Assembly (NCBI GenBank): GCA_003428585.1
Contig: QVQC01000062.1
Coordinates: forward strand, 1 to 64,000
Reading direction: 5' to 3'
Length of the DNA stretch: 64,000 nt
DNA from: Nioella halotolerans
GTDB taxonomy: Bacteria; Pseudomonadota; Alphaproteobacteria; Rhodobacterales; Rhodobacteraceae
The position numbers and the translations under genes were made by a program. Every line of letters begins with the position of its first letter. Position 1 is the first letter of the stretch. Shown piece after piece: positions 27,444-36,304 of the stretch. The notes beneath the pieces were generated by a model. That model was not told the origin of the DNA, did no database searches, and saw only the letters and a list, made by a program, of their open reading frames with translations.

Positions 27444-29648
27444 TCAGGCTGCCTTGGCCTCTGGCCCGAACCGTGCGTAGAAGCCTTGGGTCTTGCCCGC
27501 CATCTCGCGCAGGAGGTCGGGGCAGGCGAAGCGGTCGCCGTAGGCGTCGGTCAGCTGATCGCAGCGTTCCGCCGCGTAGGGCGTGCCCAGCATGTCGAGC
27601 CAGCTGAACGGCCCGCCCGACCACGGCGCGAAGCCCCAACCGAGGATCGCCCCCACGTCGCCTTCGCGGATGTCCTCCAGCACGCCGTCCTCCAGCGCGC
27701 GGACCGCTTCCAGCACCTGTGCAAACAAGAGACGATGCTGCACCTCGGTCACGTCCGGTTGCGCGTCCATCGGCGGGTAGCGCTCGCGCAGACCCTCCCA
27801 CAGGCCCTGCCGCTTGCCCTTGTCGTCATAGGCGTAGAAGCCGGCATTGGCCTTGCGCCCCAGCCGGCCTTCATCGTGCAGCCAGAACATCACCTCGTCG
27901 GCGGCGTCGTTGTCATAGGCGTCGCCCATGGCGGCCCGGGTGGCCTTGGCGATCTTCACGCCAAGGTCGATGGAGGTTTCGTCGGTCAGTTGCAGGGGGC
28001 CAAGCGGCATGCCGACAAGCTTCGCCGCGTTCTCGATCAGCGCCGGTTCCACGCCTTCCTTCACCATGCGCACCCCTTCGTTGATGTAGGGAATGATGCA
28101 GCGATTGGCGTAGAAGAAACGCGCGTCGTTCACGACGATCGGCGTCTTGCGGATCTGGCGCACGTAGTCGAGCGCCTTGGCCACGGCGCGTTCCCCGGTT
28201 TCCTTGCCCTTGATGATCTCGACCAGCATCATCTTGTCGACGGGCGAAAAGAAGTGGATGCCGATGAACTGATCGGGCCGCTTCGATGCCTTGGCAAGAT
28301 CGGTGATCGGCAGGGTGGAGGTGTTGGTGGCAAAGATGGCGTCCTCGGGCAGGACGGCCTCGGCCTTCGCGGTCACGTCGGCCTTGACAGACGGGTCTTC
28401 GAAGACCGCCTCGATCACCAGGTCGCAGCCTTCCAGCGCCGCGTAATCGGTGGTGGCGGTGATGCGTGCCAGCACCTCCGCCTTCTTCTCGGGCGTGACC
28501 TTCTTGCGCGAAATGCCCTTGTCGAGGATCGCCTCGGAATAGGCCTTGCCCTTGTCGGCGGCGTCCTGCTTGGCGTCGATCAGCACCACCTCGATCCCGG
28601 CATTCGCGCTGACATGGGCGATGCCCGCGCCCATCATGCCCGCGCCCAGAACGCCGACCTTCTGCACCCGTTCATCGGCCACGTCGGGACGGTTGGCACC
28701 CTTTTCCAGCGCCTCCTTGTTGACGAAGAGGCTGCGGATCATCGCCGCCGAGGAGGGGTTCATGAGAACGTTGACGAACCAGCGCGCCTCGATCTTCAGC
28801 GCCGTGTCGAAGGGCACCAGCGCGCCTTCGTAGACCGCCGACAAGAGCGCCTTCGCGGCCGGGTAGACGCCTTGCGTCTTCCCGTTGACCATGGCGCTTG
28901 CGCCCACGAAGGTCATGAAGCCCGACGGGTGGTAGGGCGCGCCGCCCGGCATCTTGTAGCCCTTCTGGTCCCACGGCTTGACGATATCGGCATCCTTGGC
29001 GTTCAGCACCCAGTCCTTCGCCTTGGCGTGAAGCTCATCGGCGGGCACGACCTCGTCCACCAGCCCGGCGGATTTCGCCTTGGCCGGGTCGGAAAGCTTG
29101 CCTTCCAGCAGGAAGGGGCTGGCCGCCATCGCGCCCATCTTGCGCGCCAGCCGGGTGGTGCCGCCCGCGCCGGGGAAAATGCCAACCATGATCTCCGGCA
29201 GGCCGATCTTGGCCTTGGGATTGTCGGCGACGAAACTGCGGTGGCAGGCAAGCGCGATTTCGAGGCCGATGCCCAGCGCCGTGCCCGGCAGCGCGGCAGC
29301 GACCGGCTTGCCGCCCTTGTTGGTCTTGGGGTCCATGCCCGCGCGCTCGATCTTCCGCAGCACCGAATGCATGTGCATGATGCCGTCGAACAGGCCCTGC
29401 GCGGGCGCGTCGCCGGCCATGTCCTTCATTCGGGCGATGACGTTGAGGTCCATCCCCCCGGCAAAGCTGCCGGCCTTTCCGCTGGTGATGACGATGCCCT
29501 TCACGGCCTCGTCGGCCAGCGCCGCGTCGATGCAGCCTTCCAGCGCGTCGAGCGCGTCGAGGTTGAGCACGTTCATGCTCTTGCCCGCGGTGTCCCAGGT
29601 GATGATGGCGACGCCGTCGGCGTCTGTCTTCATGGTGAAATCGGTCAT
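27444..29648 (-). CDS. Multifunctional fatty-acid oxidation enzyme (enoyl-CoA hydratase/3-hydroxyacyl-CoA dehydrogenase)
   Basis: 734 residues, a FadJ/FadB-type protein. The crotonase domain (about 1-200) has the oxyanion stretches FAGGMDLNVIARM and LPEIMVGIFPGAGGTTRLAR. The NAD-binding dehydrogenase domain starts at about residue 329 (VGVLGAGMMGAGIA), with HFFSPVDKMMLVEII downstream, then two C-terminal 3HCDH domains. It carries out hydration of enoyl-CoA and oxidation of the L-3-hydroxyacyl-CoA. The ATG overlaps the cupin stop (ATGA), so it is translated after thiolase and cupin. Confidence 0.93.
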   Translation of the reverse strand: MTDFTMKTDADGVAIITWDTAGKSMNVLNLDALDALEGCIDAALADEAVKGIVITSGKAGSFAGGMDLNVIARMKDMAGDAPAQGLFDGIMHMHSVLRKIERAGMDPKTNKGGKPVAAALPGTALGIGLEIALACHRSFVADNPKAKIGLPEIMVGIFPGAGGTTRLARKMGAMAASPFLLEGKLSDPAKAKSAGLVDEVVPADELHAKAKDWVLNAKDADIVKPWDQKGYKMPGGAPYHPSGFMTFVGASAMVNGKTQGVYPAAKALLSAVYEGALVPFDTALKIEARWFVNVLMNPSSAAMIRSLFVNKEALEKGANRPDVADERVQKVGVLGAGMMGAGIAHVSANAGIEVVLIDAKQDAADKGKAYSEAILDKGISRKKVTPEKKAEVLARITATTDYAALEGCDLVIEAVFEDPSVKADVTAKAEAVLPEDAIFATNTSTLPITDLAKASKRPDQFIGIHFFSPVDKMMLVEIIKGKETGERAVAKALDYVRQIRKTPIVVNDARFFYANRCIIPYINEGVRMVKEGVEPALIENAAKLVGMPLGPLQLTDETSIDLGVKIAKATRAAMGDAYDNDAADEVMFWLHDEGRLGRKANAGFYAYDDKGKRQGLWEGLRERYPPMDAQPDVTEVQHRLLFAQVLEAVRALEDGVLEDIREGDVGAILGWGFAPWSGGPFSWLDMLGTPYAAERCDQLTDAYGDRFACPDLLREMAGKTQGFYARFGPEAKAA

Positions 29649-30118
29649 TTTTCGTCTCCCTTAAGGGGGGTGCCGTCCTTGCGGGTAAAGGTGAAACCGG
29701 TCGCGTCGACGCTGATCTTCAGGTCGACATCGCTATACCAGCCGGTCTCGGTCTCCGTGCGGGTGCCGATGACGAGGAAGCGGGTCTCGTCATCGGTGTG
29801 ATTGATGAAATGGTGGCCGTTCGGGTCGCCTGCCTTGAAGGCCGCGCACTCGCCCACGCCCATCGGCGTTTCGCCGTGGTCGTCGACCAGCGTGCAGGCG
29901 CCCTGCGTGATCATCACGAACTCGTCCTGCTGCTCGTGCCAGTGGCGCAGGCTGGATTTCGCGCCGGGGGCGAGTAACACGATGTTGGCGCCGAACTGCG
30001 TCAGCCCGCCGGCATCGCCGACGCGCAAGCTCGACCGCCCCGCCATCTCCACGTCGTAAGGCGCGGGGTAGATGGAGCCGGTGCGCGTTTCCAGTTTGGA
30101 CAGGTCGATCCTGGGCAT
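29645..30118 (-). CDS. Cupin-domain protein
   Basis: 157 residues. A single cupin barrel with motif one HWHEQQDEFVMITQG (two His and Glu as metal ligands) and motif two ending GDPNGHHFIN. The C-terminal tail WYSDVDLKISVDATGFTFTR is typical of Rhodobacterales cupins beside beta-oxidation genes. It overlaps thiolase by one base and the FadJ-type gene by four, so it belongs to the same operon. Its substrate is unknown. Confidence 0.85.
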   Translation of the reverse strand: MPRIDLSKLETRTGSIYPAPYDVEMAGRSSLRVGDAGGLTQFGANIVLLAPGAKSSLRHWHEQQDEFVMITQGACTLVDDHGETPMGVGECAAFKAGDPNGHHFINHTDDETRFLVIGTRTETETGWYSDVDLKISVDATGFTFTRKDGTPLKGDEK

Positions 30119-31329
30119 CACACCCTCTCGATCACGGTGGCCGCGCCCATGCCCGACCCGATGCAAAGTGTGGCCAGCCCGGTGCCCTTGCCGGTGCGCT
30201 CCAGCTCGTCCAGCAGGGTGCCGATGATCATCGCCCCGGTCGCGCCCAGCGGGTGGCCCATGGCGATGGCGCCGCCATTGACGTTGACCACCGAAGGGTC
30301 GACATCGAAGGCCTGCATGAAGCGCATGACGACGGCGGCGAAGGCCTCGTTCACCTCGAACAGGTCGATGTCGGAGATGTTCATCCCGGTCTCGCGCAGG
30401 ATCTTCTCGGTCACCGGCACCGGGCCGGTCAGCATGATGGTCGGATCGGTGCCGATCTTGGCGGTGGCGCGGATGCGGGCGCGGGGGGTGAGGCCATGCG
30501 CCTCGCCGAATTCCTTGGTGCCGACCAGCACCGCGGCGGCGCCATCGACGATGCCCGACGAGTTCCCGGCATGGTGGATGTGGTTGATGCGTTCCAGATG
30601 CGGGTATTTCATCAGCGCGAGGGCGTCGAAGCCGGGCATGTTCTCGCCCATGTCCTTGAAGCTGGGCTTGAGCCCGCCCAGCGATTGCATGTCGGTATCC
30701 GGGCGCATGTGTTCATCGCGGTCGAGGATCGGCAATCCGTTCTGGTCGTGGATCGGCAGGATCGACTTGGCAAAGCGGCCCGCGTCCCACGCGGCCTTGG
30801 CGCGCTTCTGGGATTCGACGGCCAGCGCATCGGCCTCGTCGCGGGAAAAGCCGAACTCGGTGGCGATGATGTCGGCCGAGATGCCCTGCGGCACGAAGTA
30901 GTTTTCCATGGCGATCGTGGGGTCGACGGCGATCGCGCCGCCATCCATGCCCATCGGCGTGCGCGACATGCTTTCGACGCCGCCCGCGATATAGGCCGTG
31001 CCCGCGCCGCCGCGGATCTGGTTGGCGGCGAGGTTCACCGCCTCCAGCCCCGAGGCGCAGAAGCGGTTGATGGCAAGGCCGGGAATGGACTCGTCCAGTT
31101 CGGAGGCCAGAACCGCGGTGCGCGCAAGGCAGGCGCCCTGTTCGGCCACCTGCGTGACGTTGCCCCAGATCACGTCCTCGACGGCGTGGCCTTCAAGGTT
31201 GTTGCGGTCTTTCAGCGCGTTGAGCGCGAGGGCGGAGAGCCGGGGGGCGGTGACCTCGTGCAGGGCGCCGTCCTTGCGGCCCTTGCCGCGCGGGGTGCGG
31301 ATGGCATCGAAGATATAGGCGTCGGTCAT
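30118..31329 (-). CDS. Acetyl-CoA C-acyltransferase (thiolase, FadA type)
   Basis: 403 residues. It cleaves 3-ketoacyl-CoA with CoA to acetyl-CoA and a shortened acyl-CoA. The nucleophile is Cys91 (NRFCASGLEAVN), the base His359 (GGAIAMGHPLGATGA) and Cys389 (CIGSGMGAAT), all intact. AAGGA precedes the ATG. First gene of thiolase-cupin-hydratase/dehydrogenase, so the operon covers the last three steps of beta-oxidation. Confidence 0.94.
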   Translation of the reverse strand: MTDAYIFDAIRTPRGKGRKDGALHEVTAPRLSALALNALKDRNNLEGHAVEDVIWGNVTQVAEQGACLARTAVLASELDESIPGLAINRFCASGLEAVNLAANQIRGGAGTAYIAGGVESMSRTPMGMDGGAIAVDPTIAMENYFVPQGISADIIATEFGFSRDEADALAVESQKRAKAAWDAGRFAKSILPIHDQNGLPILDRDEHMRPDTDMQSLGGLKPSFKDMGENMPGFDALALMKYPHLERINHIHHAGNSSGIVDGAAAVLVGTKEFGEAHGLTPRARIRATAKIGTDPTIMLTGPVPVTEKILRETGMNISDIDLFEVNEAFAAVVMRFMQAFDVDPSVVNVNGGAIAMGHPLGATGAMIIGTLLDELERTGKGTGLATLCIGSGMGAATVIERV

Positions 31330-31345
31330 GGGGTATCCTTACGTG

Positions 31346-31837
31346 TCAGGTCTGCGGCAGGTCGCCCGGAAGCGACCAGTAGGTATCGACATGCTCCTTG
31401 CAGGAGCGGGCAGCGCCGAGGGTTTCGGTGGCAGTGGAACAGGCCCTGTGAAGGGTTTCTCGGGCCTCGCGGAACACTTGAGATGCCCAGAAGAACGTGG
31501 TCAGCGCGAAGACCGCGGCGAGCGCAAGGCAGACAATCACCGGGGCCGCCCCGCGCGGGAGGCGGTCCGGTGCGATGAGGAGCGGCAGGCCCGTGACCGC
31601 CCCCACGGCGAAAAAGAGCGCCAAGGACGCGGGGGTCTCGTAGTCGATCAGGCCGAGCAAGACCGCCAGCGTCGGCAGCGCGGCCACGAACGTTGCCGCG
31701 AAGATCCTGAGTGACACCTGCCATGGCAAGGCGTCCGTCCGCCCGCGATAGGGGGCGACGACACAGGCAAGGCCCACCCCGCCAACCAGCCCGCCGACAA
31801 CGGCGAGGACAGCGATGATCGCGAAGGCCTGTGTCAT
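31346..31837 (-). CDS. Small membrane protein of unknown function
   Basis: 163 residues with four probable membrane helices (about 3-28, 44-64, 68-88 and 97-118), then a hydrophilic C-terminus with two cysteines (HRACSTATETLGAARSCKEH). I do not recognise the family. It overlaps the GST stop by four bases (ATGA) and ends 17 bases before the thiolase gene, so it is probably cotranscribed with both. Confidence 0.65.
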   Translation of the reverse strand: MTQAFAIIAVLAVVGGLVGGVGLACVVAPYRGRTDALPWQVSLRIFAATFVAALPTLAVLLGLIDYETPASLALFFAVGAVTGLPLLIAPDRLPRGAAPVIVCLALAAVFALTTFFWASQVFREARETLHRACSTATETLGAARSCKEHVDTYWSLPGDLPQT

Positions 31838-32478
31838 TGAGCGGCCTCCTTGTCCGTCCAGGCGCGCGGCATCAGGTCATAGGGGTGTTGCCACCCCGGC
31901 GTTTCGGAAAGGCGGGTCAGCCAGGCGTCGATATGGGGCCAGTCGGCGCGGTCAAACCCGAACGGTTCGGGGTAATAGAGGTAGCCGCAGCACGACAGGT
32001 CGGCATTGGTGAGGGCATCGCCCACGATCCACGCGCGCCCGTCGAGATGCGCGTCAAGCGTCGCGTAGGCGGATTTCAGGCGGCCCTGCAGGAAGGCGAT
32101 CACCTCGGCAGGGCGCTTTTCGGCGGGCAGGAAGTTCATCAGGAAGCGCGTCATCCCGGCCTGGCTGCTGAGCTTGTGGTTGTCCCACAGCACCCAGCGC
32201 AGCACGTCGTAGCGGTCTTCGGGCGCGCCGCCGTGCTTGCCGGTCCGGTCGGTGATGTATTGCTGGATAACCCCCGACTGGGTCAGGCGCATGTCACCAT
32301 CGACCAGCACCGGCACCTCGCCCATGGCGTTCACCTCGGCGCGGTATTCCGGGCTGCGCGTTGCGCCGCCGAAGAAGTCGACAGGGACCGGCTGCCAGTC
32401 GAGGGCGGACAATTCCAGCGCCAGCGCCGCCTTGTAGGCATTGCCGGACTCGCCGAAACAGTGGAGCTTGAGCGTCAT
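31834..32478 (-). CDS. Glutathione S-transferase family protein
   Basis: 214 residues. N-terminal thioredoxin-like GST domain (LHCFGESGNAYKAALALEL, then MGEVPVLVDGDMRLTQSGVI with the cis-Pro and the glutathione-gamma-glutamyl-binding QS) and a helical C-terminal domain with the usual IVGDALTNADLS motif. The start ATG 32478 is chosen by alignment with the fold; an upstream extension lies in a repeat region. The substrate is unknown; it may detoxify reactive intermediates or act as an isomerase. Confidence 0.87.
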   Translation of the reverse strand: MTLKLHCFGESGNAYKAALALELSALDWQPVPVDFFGGATRSPEYRAEVNAMGEVPVLVDGDMRLTQSGVIQQYITDRTGKHGGAPEDRYDVLRWVLWDNHKLSSQAGMTRFLMNFLPAEKRPAEVIAFLQGRLKSAYATLDAHLDGRAWIVGDALTNADLSCCGYLYYPEPFGFDRADWPHIDAWLTRLSETPGWQHPYDLMPRAWTDKEAAQ

Positions 32479-32542
32479 CCGGTGTCCTCCCTTGCCGGTG
32501 TCGTGCCGGTGGGGGATTTCGCATCCCCCACACCCCCTGCGG

Positions 32543-32564
32543 GGTATTTTCACAAAGAAGAAGG
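32543..32564 (+). repeat. Interspersed repeat, left copy of inverted pair
   Basis: GGTATTTTCACAAAGAAGAAGG; 21 of 22 bases match the reverse complement of 32723-32744. Upstream bases CCCCCACACCCCCTGCGGG also occur in modified form at 61441-61480. Confidence 0.8.
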
Positions 32565-32722
32565 CTCGTAACCAAAAGTTAAGGTTAATCGCCTAGCTTC
32601 CGACTCGCGGTACAGGCTGGGGAGCCAATGACCGCCAAAGGAGAAGGCATCCTGTTTGCCGCGCCGTCATGCTGGCCCGGTTCGGGCTTCGAAACGCCGG
32701 CGGGCAAACGGGATGTCTCGCT

Positions 32723-32744
32723 CCTTCTTCTTTGTGCAAATACC
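32723..32744 (-). repeat. Interspersed repeat, right copy of inverted pair
   Basis: The minus strand reads GGTATTTGCACAAAGAAGAAGG, differing from the left copy by one base. The pair is 158 bases apart in inverted orientation. Confidence 0.8.
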
Positions 32745-32776
32745 CAGATCCTCCGCTTGCCGCCCGTGCCGGGCGT

Positions 32777-32989
32777 TTACCGTTTACGTGCTTCCAACTC
32801 CGAATTGAACAATCGGATGCGGTGGGTGAAACTGTCTTCGTCCACCACGCTGCGCCAGTTCTCGAAGAGAAAAGACAGGAATTCGCCCTCGTCCAGCCCG
32901 GCCTCGCCCGCCAGCGCCCGCAGCTTGCGATACCCGTCCTCGGACATCGCAAGGTTCGGGCGGCGGGTGAGGCGCAGGCGCTTGGGCAT
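32777..32989 (-). CDS. Small conserved hypothetical protein
   Basis: 70 residues, basic at the start (MPKRLRLTRRPNLAMSEDGY) and then helical and acidic (LRALAGEAGLDEGEFLSFLF). The pattern suggests a short DNA- or protein-binding helix bundle, but I do not recognise it. It begins 10 bases after the acyl-CoA dehydrogenase stop, so it is probably the last gene of the MerR-dehydrogenase operon. Confidence 0.65.
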   Translation of the reverse strand: MPKRLRLTRRPNLAMSEDGYRKLRALAGEAGLDEGEFLSFLFENWRSVVDEDSFTHRIRLFNSELEARKR

Positions 32990-32999
32990 CGGGATCCCC

Positions 33000-34775
33000 T
33001 CAGAACTGGTCGGCGGCGAGGTCCATGACCGGCGCGGCGCCTGACTGGATGCGCGCAAGGTGCATCCCCGTGGCGGGCAGTTGCCGGGTCATGTAGTAGC
33101 GTGCCGTTGCAAGCTTCGCCTCATGGAAATCGGTATCCATCGTGTCGTTTGCAAGGGCGTCGAGCGAGGCGCGCGCCATGCGCGCCCACATCAGCCCCAT
33201 GCAGACATGGCCCATCATGTGCATGAAATCGTTGGACCCCGACAGCGCCGCGTTGGGGTTCTTCATGCCTTCCTGCATGAAAAAAGTCCCGGCCGCCTGA
33301 AGATCCTTGGAGGCCTGTTTCAGCGGGCCCACGAAGGGTGCCATCGCCTCGTCCTCGCCCTGCTCCTTGCAGAAGGACTTGACCATCTCGAAGAAGGCGA
33401 GGACGTGCTTGCCGTTGTCCTGCGCCAGCTTGCGGCCCACGAGGTCGAGCGCCTGGATGCCGTTGGCGCCCTCGTAGATCATGGCGATGCGGGCGTCGCG
33501 GACGAATTGCGACATGCCCCATTCCTCGACATAGCCGTGCCCGCCGAAGACCTGCTGGGCCTGCACCGTCATGTCGAAGCCCTGGTCGGTCAGGAAGCCC
33601 TTGAGCACCGGGGTCATCAGCGAGATCAGCCCGTCGGCCTCGGCATCGTCGTTGCGATGCGCCCGGTCGATCAGCATGGCGCCCCAGAACAGGAAGGCGC
33701 GGGCGCCCTCGGTAAAGCTTTTCTGGTCCATCAGGCTGCGGCGGATGTCGGGATGCACGATCAGCGGGTCGGCGGGCCCGTCGGGGTTTTCCGGCCCCGT
33801 CACGGCGCGGCCCTGAAGCCGGTCCTTGGCATAGGCCAGCGCGTTCTGGTAGGCGGCTTCGGCCTGCGCCACGCCCTGCATGCCGACGCCGAGCCGGGCC
33901 TCGTTCATCATCGTGAACATGGCGCGCATGCCCTTGTGTTCCTGCCCCAGCAGCCAGCCGGTGGCGCCGTCGTAGTTCATCACGCAGGTGGCGTTGCCAT
34001 GGATGCCCATCTTCTCTTCGAGCTTGCCGACCGAAACGGCGTTGCGCTCGCCGAGGCTGCCATCCTCGTTCACGAGGATCTTGGGCACGATGAAGAGTGA
34101 CACGCCCTTGATGCCCTCCGGCCCGCCGGGGATCTTGGCCAGAACGAGGTGAATGACGTTCTCCGCCATGTCGTGGTCGCCGGCCGAGATGAAGATCTTC
34201 TGCCCGGTCAGGCGGTAGCTGCCATCCTCTTGCGGGTCTGCCTTGGTACGCATCAGGCCCAGATCGGTGCCGCAATGCGGCTCGGTCAGGTTCATGGTTC
34301 CGGTCCAGTCGCAGCTGACCATGTTGGGCAGGTATGTCGCCTTCTGCTCGTCGCTGCCGTGGGTGTGGATCGCGGAATAAGCGCCGTGGGTCAGGCCCTG
34401 ATACATGGTGAAGGCCTGGTTGGCGGCGGAAAACATCTCTCCCACCGCGGTGCCCATCAGGTAGGGCATGCCCTGCCCGCCATAGTCCGGGTCGCAATCG
34501 AGGCCGGGCCAGCCGCCCGCCTTGACCTGTTCGAACGCTTTGCCGAACCCTTCGGGCGTGCGCACCACGCCGTTTTCAAGCACGCATCCCTGCTGGTCGC
34601 CCACCGGGTTCAGCGGCGCCAGCACCTCGGCGGTGATCTTGCCGGCCTCTTCCAGCACGGCGGATGTGAAATCGGGTTCCAGGTCCTCGTAGCCGGGGAT
34701 CTGCTGGTCGGTCACTTTCAGCACGTCGTGCAGAAGGTAGTGCATGTCCTTGGTGGGGGCTGTGTAGCTTGGCAT
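33000..34775 (-). CDS. Acyl-CoA dehydrogenase of the long (DmdC-like) type
   Basis: 591 residues, about 200 longer than ordinary acyl-CoA dehydrogenases because of an N-terminal helical extension and an extra C-terminal domain. Flavin-region motifs include [18 protein letters not shown] and [17 protein letters not shown]; the segment [20 protein letters not shown] with [18 protein letters not shown] is the C-terminal signature of this group. The group includes DmdC (methylmercaptopropionyl-CoA dehydrogenase) and medium/long-chain enzymes; the sequence does not separate them. GGGAGG precedes the ATG. Follows a MerR gene by 31 bases. Confidence 0.88.
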   Translation of the reverse strand: MPSYTAPTKDMHYLLHDVLKVTDQQIPGYEDLEPDFTSAVLEEAGKITAEVLAPLNPVGDQQGCVLENGVVRTPEGFGKAFEQVKAGGWPGLDCDPDYGGQGMPYLMGTAVGEMFSAANQAFTMYQGLTHGAYSAIHTHGSDEQKATYLPNMVSCDWTGTMNLTEPHCGTDLGLMRTKADPQEDGSYRLTGQKIFISAGDHDMAENVIHLVLAKIPGGPEGIKGVSLFIVPKILVNEDGSLGERNAVSVGKLEEKMGIHGNATCVMNYDGATGWLLGQEHKGMRAMFTMMNEARLGVGMQGVAQAEAAYQNALAYAKDRLQGRAVTGPENPDGPADPLIVHPDIRRSLMDQKSFTEGARAFLFWGAMLIDRAHRNDDAEADGLISLMTPVLKGFLTDQGFDMTVQAQQVFGGHGYVEEWGMSQFVRDARIAMIYEGANGIQALDLVGRKLAQDNGKHVLAFFEMVKSFCKEQGEDEAMAPFVGPLKQASKDLQAAGTFFMQEGMKNPNAALSGSNDFMHMMGHVCMGLMWARMARASLDALANDTMDTDFHEAKLATARYYMTRQLPATGMHLARIQSGAAPVMDLAADQF

Positions 34776-34806
34776 CTGGTCCTCCCGAAGGTCCGTTGTG
34801 CGCGTG

Positions 34807-35205
34807 TCAGGCTGATTTCTCGCTGTCCGAAAGCCCGGCCAGCATGTCGCGGACCATGCCCATCTGCGATTTCATATCGGCGATGGCATCGTCCAGTTCC
34901 GCGCGGCGCAGTTCCAGATCGCTGAGCCGGTCCTGCGCCACTTCGAGGGTGCGGGTCAGCTGCGTTTCCTGCTGGTCGCCGACGTAATAGAGTTCAAGGA
35001 GTTGCCGGATCTCCTCCAGCGAGAAGCCGAAGCGCTTGCCGCGCAGGATCAGCGTCAGCCGCGCCCGGTCGCGCCGGGTGAAGAGCCGCTTCTGCCCTTC
35101 GCGGGCCGGAAAGAGCAATTCCTTGGATTCGTAGAACCGCAAGGTCCGCGGTGTGACGTCAAAAGCGTCGCACATTTCGCGGATGGTCATGGTTTCGGGG
35201 TCCAT
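34807..35205 (-). CDS. MerR-family transcriptional regulator (1)
   Basis: 132 residues. A short MerR winged-helix N-terminus ([20 protein letters not shown], then [21 protein letters not shown]) is followed by a coiled coil (about 75-120). No metal-binding cysteines are present, which fits the organic-effector subgroup of MerR proteins that control acyl-CoA and branched-chain catabolism. ATG 35205 has AGGTGA ahead. The two palindromes just upstream are likely operators. It precedes the acyl-CoA dehydrogenase gene. Confidence 0.88.
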   Translation of the reverse strand: MDPETMTIREMCDAFDVTPRTLRFYESKELLFPAREGQKRLFTRRDRARLTLILRGKRFGFSLEEIRQLLELYYVGDQQETQLTRTLEVAQDRLSDLELRRAELDDAIADMKSQMGMVRDMLAGLSDSEKSA

Positions 35206-35277
35206 GAGGTCACCTGTCATCATCAGCATCGTGCTTGGTCCCGATTTGCGATTCACGGGGCCAGCTTACAAGATGGG

Positions 35278-35293
35278 TTGACGTTAACGTAAA
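35278..35293. promoter_or_regulatory. Palindromic operator candidate for MerR regulators
   Basis: TTGACGTTAACGTAAA is a 16-bp inverted repeat with one mismatch (TTTACGTT against TTGACGTT). It lies 73 bases before the first MerR start. The ACGT-core symmetry resembles sites described for LiuR-type MerR regulators of acyl-CoA catabolism. Confidence 0.6.
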
Positions 35294-35317
35294 CAGAACG
35301 TCGCGTCACCTTTTGAA

Positions 35318-35332
35318 TTGACGATGCGTCAG
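35318..35332. promoter_or_regulatory. Second palindromic site, TTGACG-ATG-CGTCAG
   Basis: An inverted repeat TGACG/CGTCA with a 3-base spacer, 40 bases from the first palindrome (centre to centre about four helical turns). Position supports a paired operator for the regulator-dehydrogenase operon. Confidence 0.5.
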
Positions 35333-35352
35333 CATGGCGCCGGGGGCGGCGG

Positions 35353-35724
35353 TCAATCCTCCGACCTGTCCCAGACATCGCGCAGGCGTTCGAGTTCCGC
35401 GATGCTTTCCTCCAGTTCCGCCCGGCGCCGGCGCAACTCGTCCAGCTGCTTGTCGGCCATGTCCATCCACACCTTGCGTTGCAGGCGCTGGTCGGGGTCG
35501 GCATCGTACAGGTCCAGCCACTGGCGCATTTCCTCCAGCTTGAAGCCGAAGCGGCGGCCGCGCAGGATCAGCTTCATCCGCGCGATCTCGCGCGGGCCGT
35601 AGAAGCGCTGCCGCCCGTCGCGTTCGGGAAGCAGCAATTCGATGTATTCGTAATGGCGCAGGGTGCGCGGTGTCACCTCGAAGCGCGCGCACATTTCCTT
35701 GAAGCTCAGCCGTTCCTCCGCCAT
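35353..35724 (-). CDS. MerR-family transcriptional regulator (2)
   Basis: 123 residues, a close paralogue of the neighbour: SFKEMCARFEVTPRTLRHYE, then YGPREIARMKLILRGRRFGF and a coiled coil. It also lacks metal cysteines. Start ATG 35724 follows a G-rich ribosome site. The two regulators lie in tandem on the same strand, with the palindromes between them, so this one may act on the downstream copy. Confidence 0.88.
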   Translation of the reverse strand: MAEERLSFKEMCARFEVTPRTLRHYEYIELLLPERDGRQRFYGPREIARMKLILRGRRFGFKLEEMRQWLDLYDADPDQRLQRKVWMDMADKQLDELRRRRAELEESIAELERLRDVWDRSED

Positions 35725-35857
35725 GCCCTGCTTCCCCCTTGCCCTGCCATGCCAGCCCCGGTCCGCCGTGAGGGGAGTCTGCATCAGGCTTGCGGGGAAT
35801 GCAAAAGCGTGTTCCCTCTTGGCACATCACGCGCAGTTGACCGAGAGGACCCGCCAC

Positions 35858-36304
35858 ATGGTGCTGAAGGCCGGCGAGAAAGCCCGCATCGCCAAGCAGT
35901 TCATCGAGGCGATCCCGTTCTCGAAGGCGCTTGGCATGCGCCTCGACGATATCGGCGACGGGCGCGCGGTGATCTCGATGCCGTGGTCGGAGGATCTGGT
36001 CGGCGATCCGCGCAGCGGGGTGATCCATGGCGGCGCGGTCTCGGCGCTGATGGATACGTGCGGCGGCGCCGCGGTGATGAGCCACCCCGAGGCCCCCGCC
36101 GGAACCGCCACGATAGACCTGCGCATCGACTACATGCGCCCCGCCACCCCGGGCGAGCGGATCGTGGCGCGCGCCGAATGCTACAACATCACCCGTAGCG
36201 TCGGCTTCGTGCGTGCCAGTGCCTTTGACGCCGATGAAGCCCGCCCCGTCGCCACCGCCGCCGGCGCCTTTACCGTGGAACGACCGCAGGAGGACAAGGC
36301 ATGA
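35858..36304 (+). CDS. PaaI-family hotdog thioesterase (1)
   Basis: 148 residues. Hotdog fold with the PaaI motif GVIHGGAVSALMDTCGGAAV; in this family the Gly-Gly and a following Asp (here in LMDT) act on the acyl-CoA thioester. GAGAGGA precedes the ATG. Its stop overlaps the next thioesterase by four bases. It opens a plus-strand operon divergent from the MerR genes and probably recycles CoA from acyl-CoAs. Confidence 0.85.
   Translation: MVLKAGEKARIAKQFIEAIPFSKALGMRLDDIGDGRAVISMPWSEDLVGDPRSGVIHGGAVSALMDTCGGAAVMSHPEAPAGTATIDLRIDYMRPATPGERIVARAECYNITRSVGFVRASAFDADEARPVATAAGAFTVERPQEDKA

Larger units (their letters stand above)
32479..32776. other. Gene-free region with an inverted pair of interspersed repeats
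   Basis: About 300 bases between the GST and the 70-residue protein, with no supported gene. It holds two inverted copies of a 22-bp element (separate entries). Between them is a rough large inverted repeat (GGCATCCTGTTTGCCGCGCC near 32648 against GGCGGGCAAACGGGATGTC near 32698), so the whole stretch could form a branched hairpin. Confidence 0.6.
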
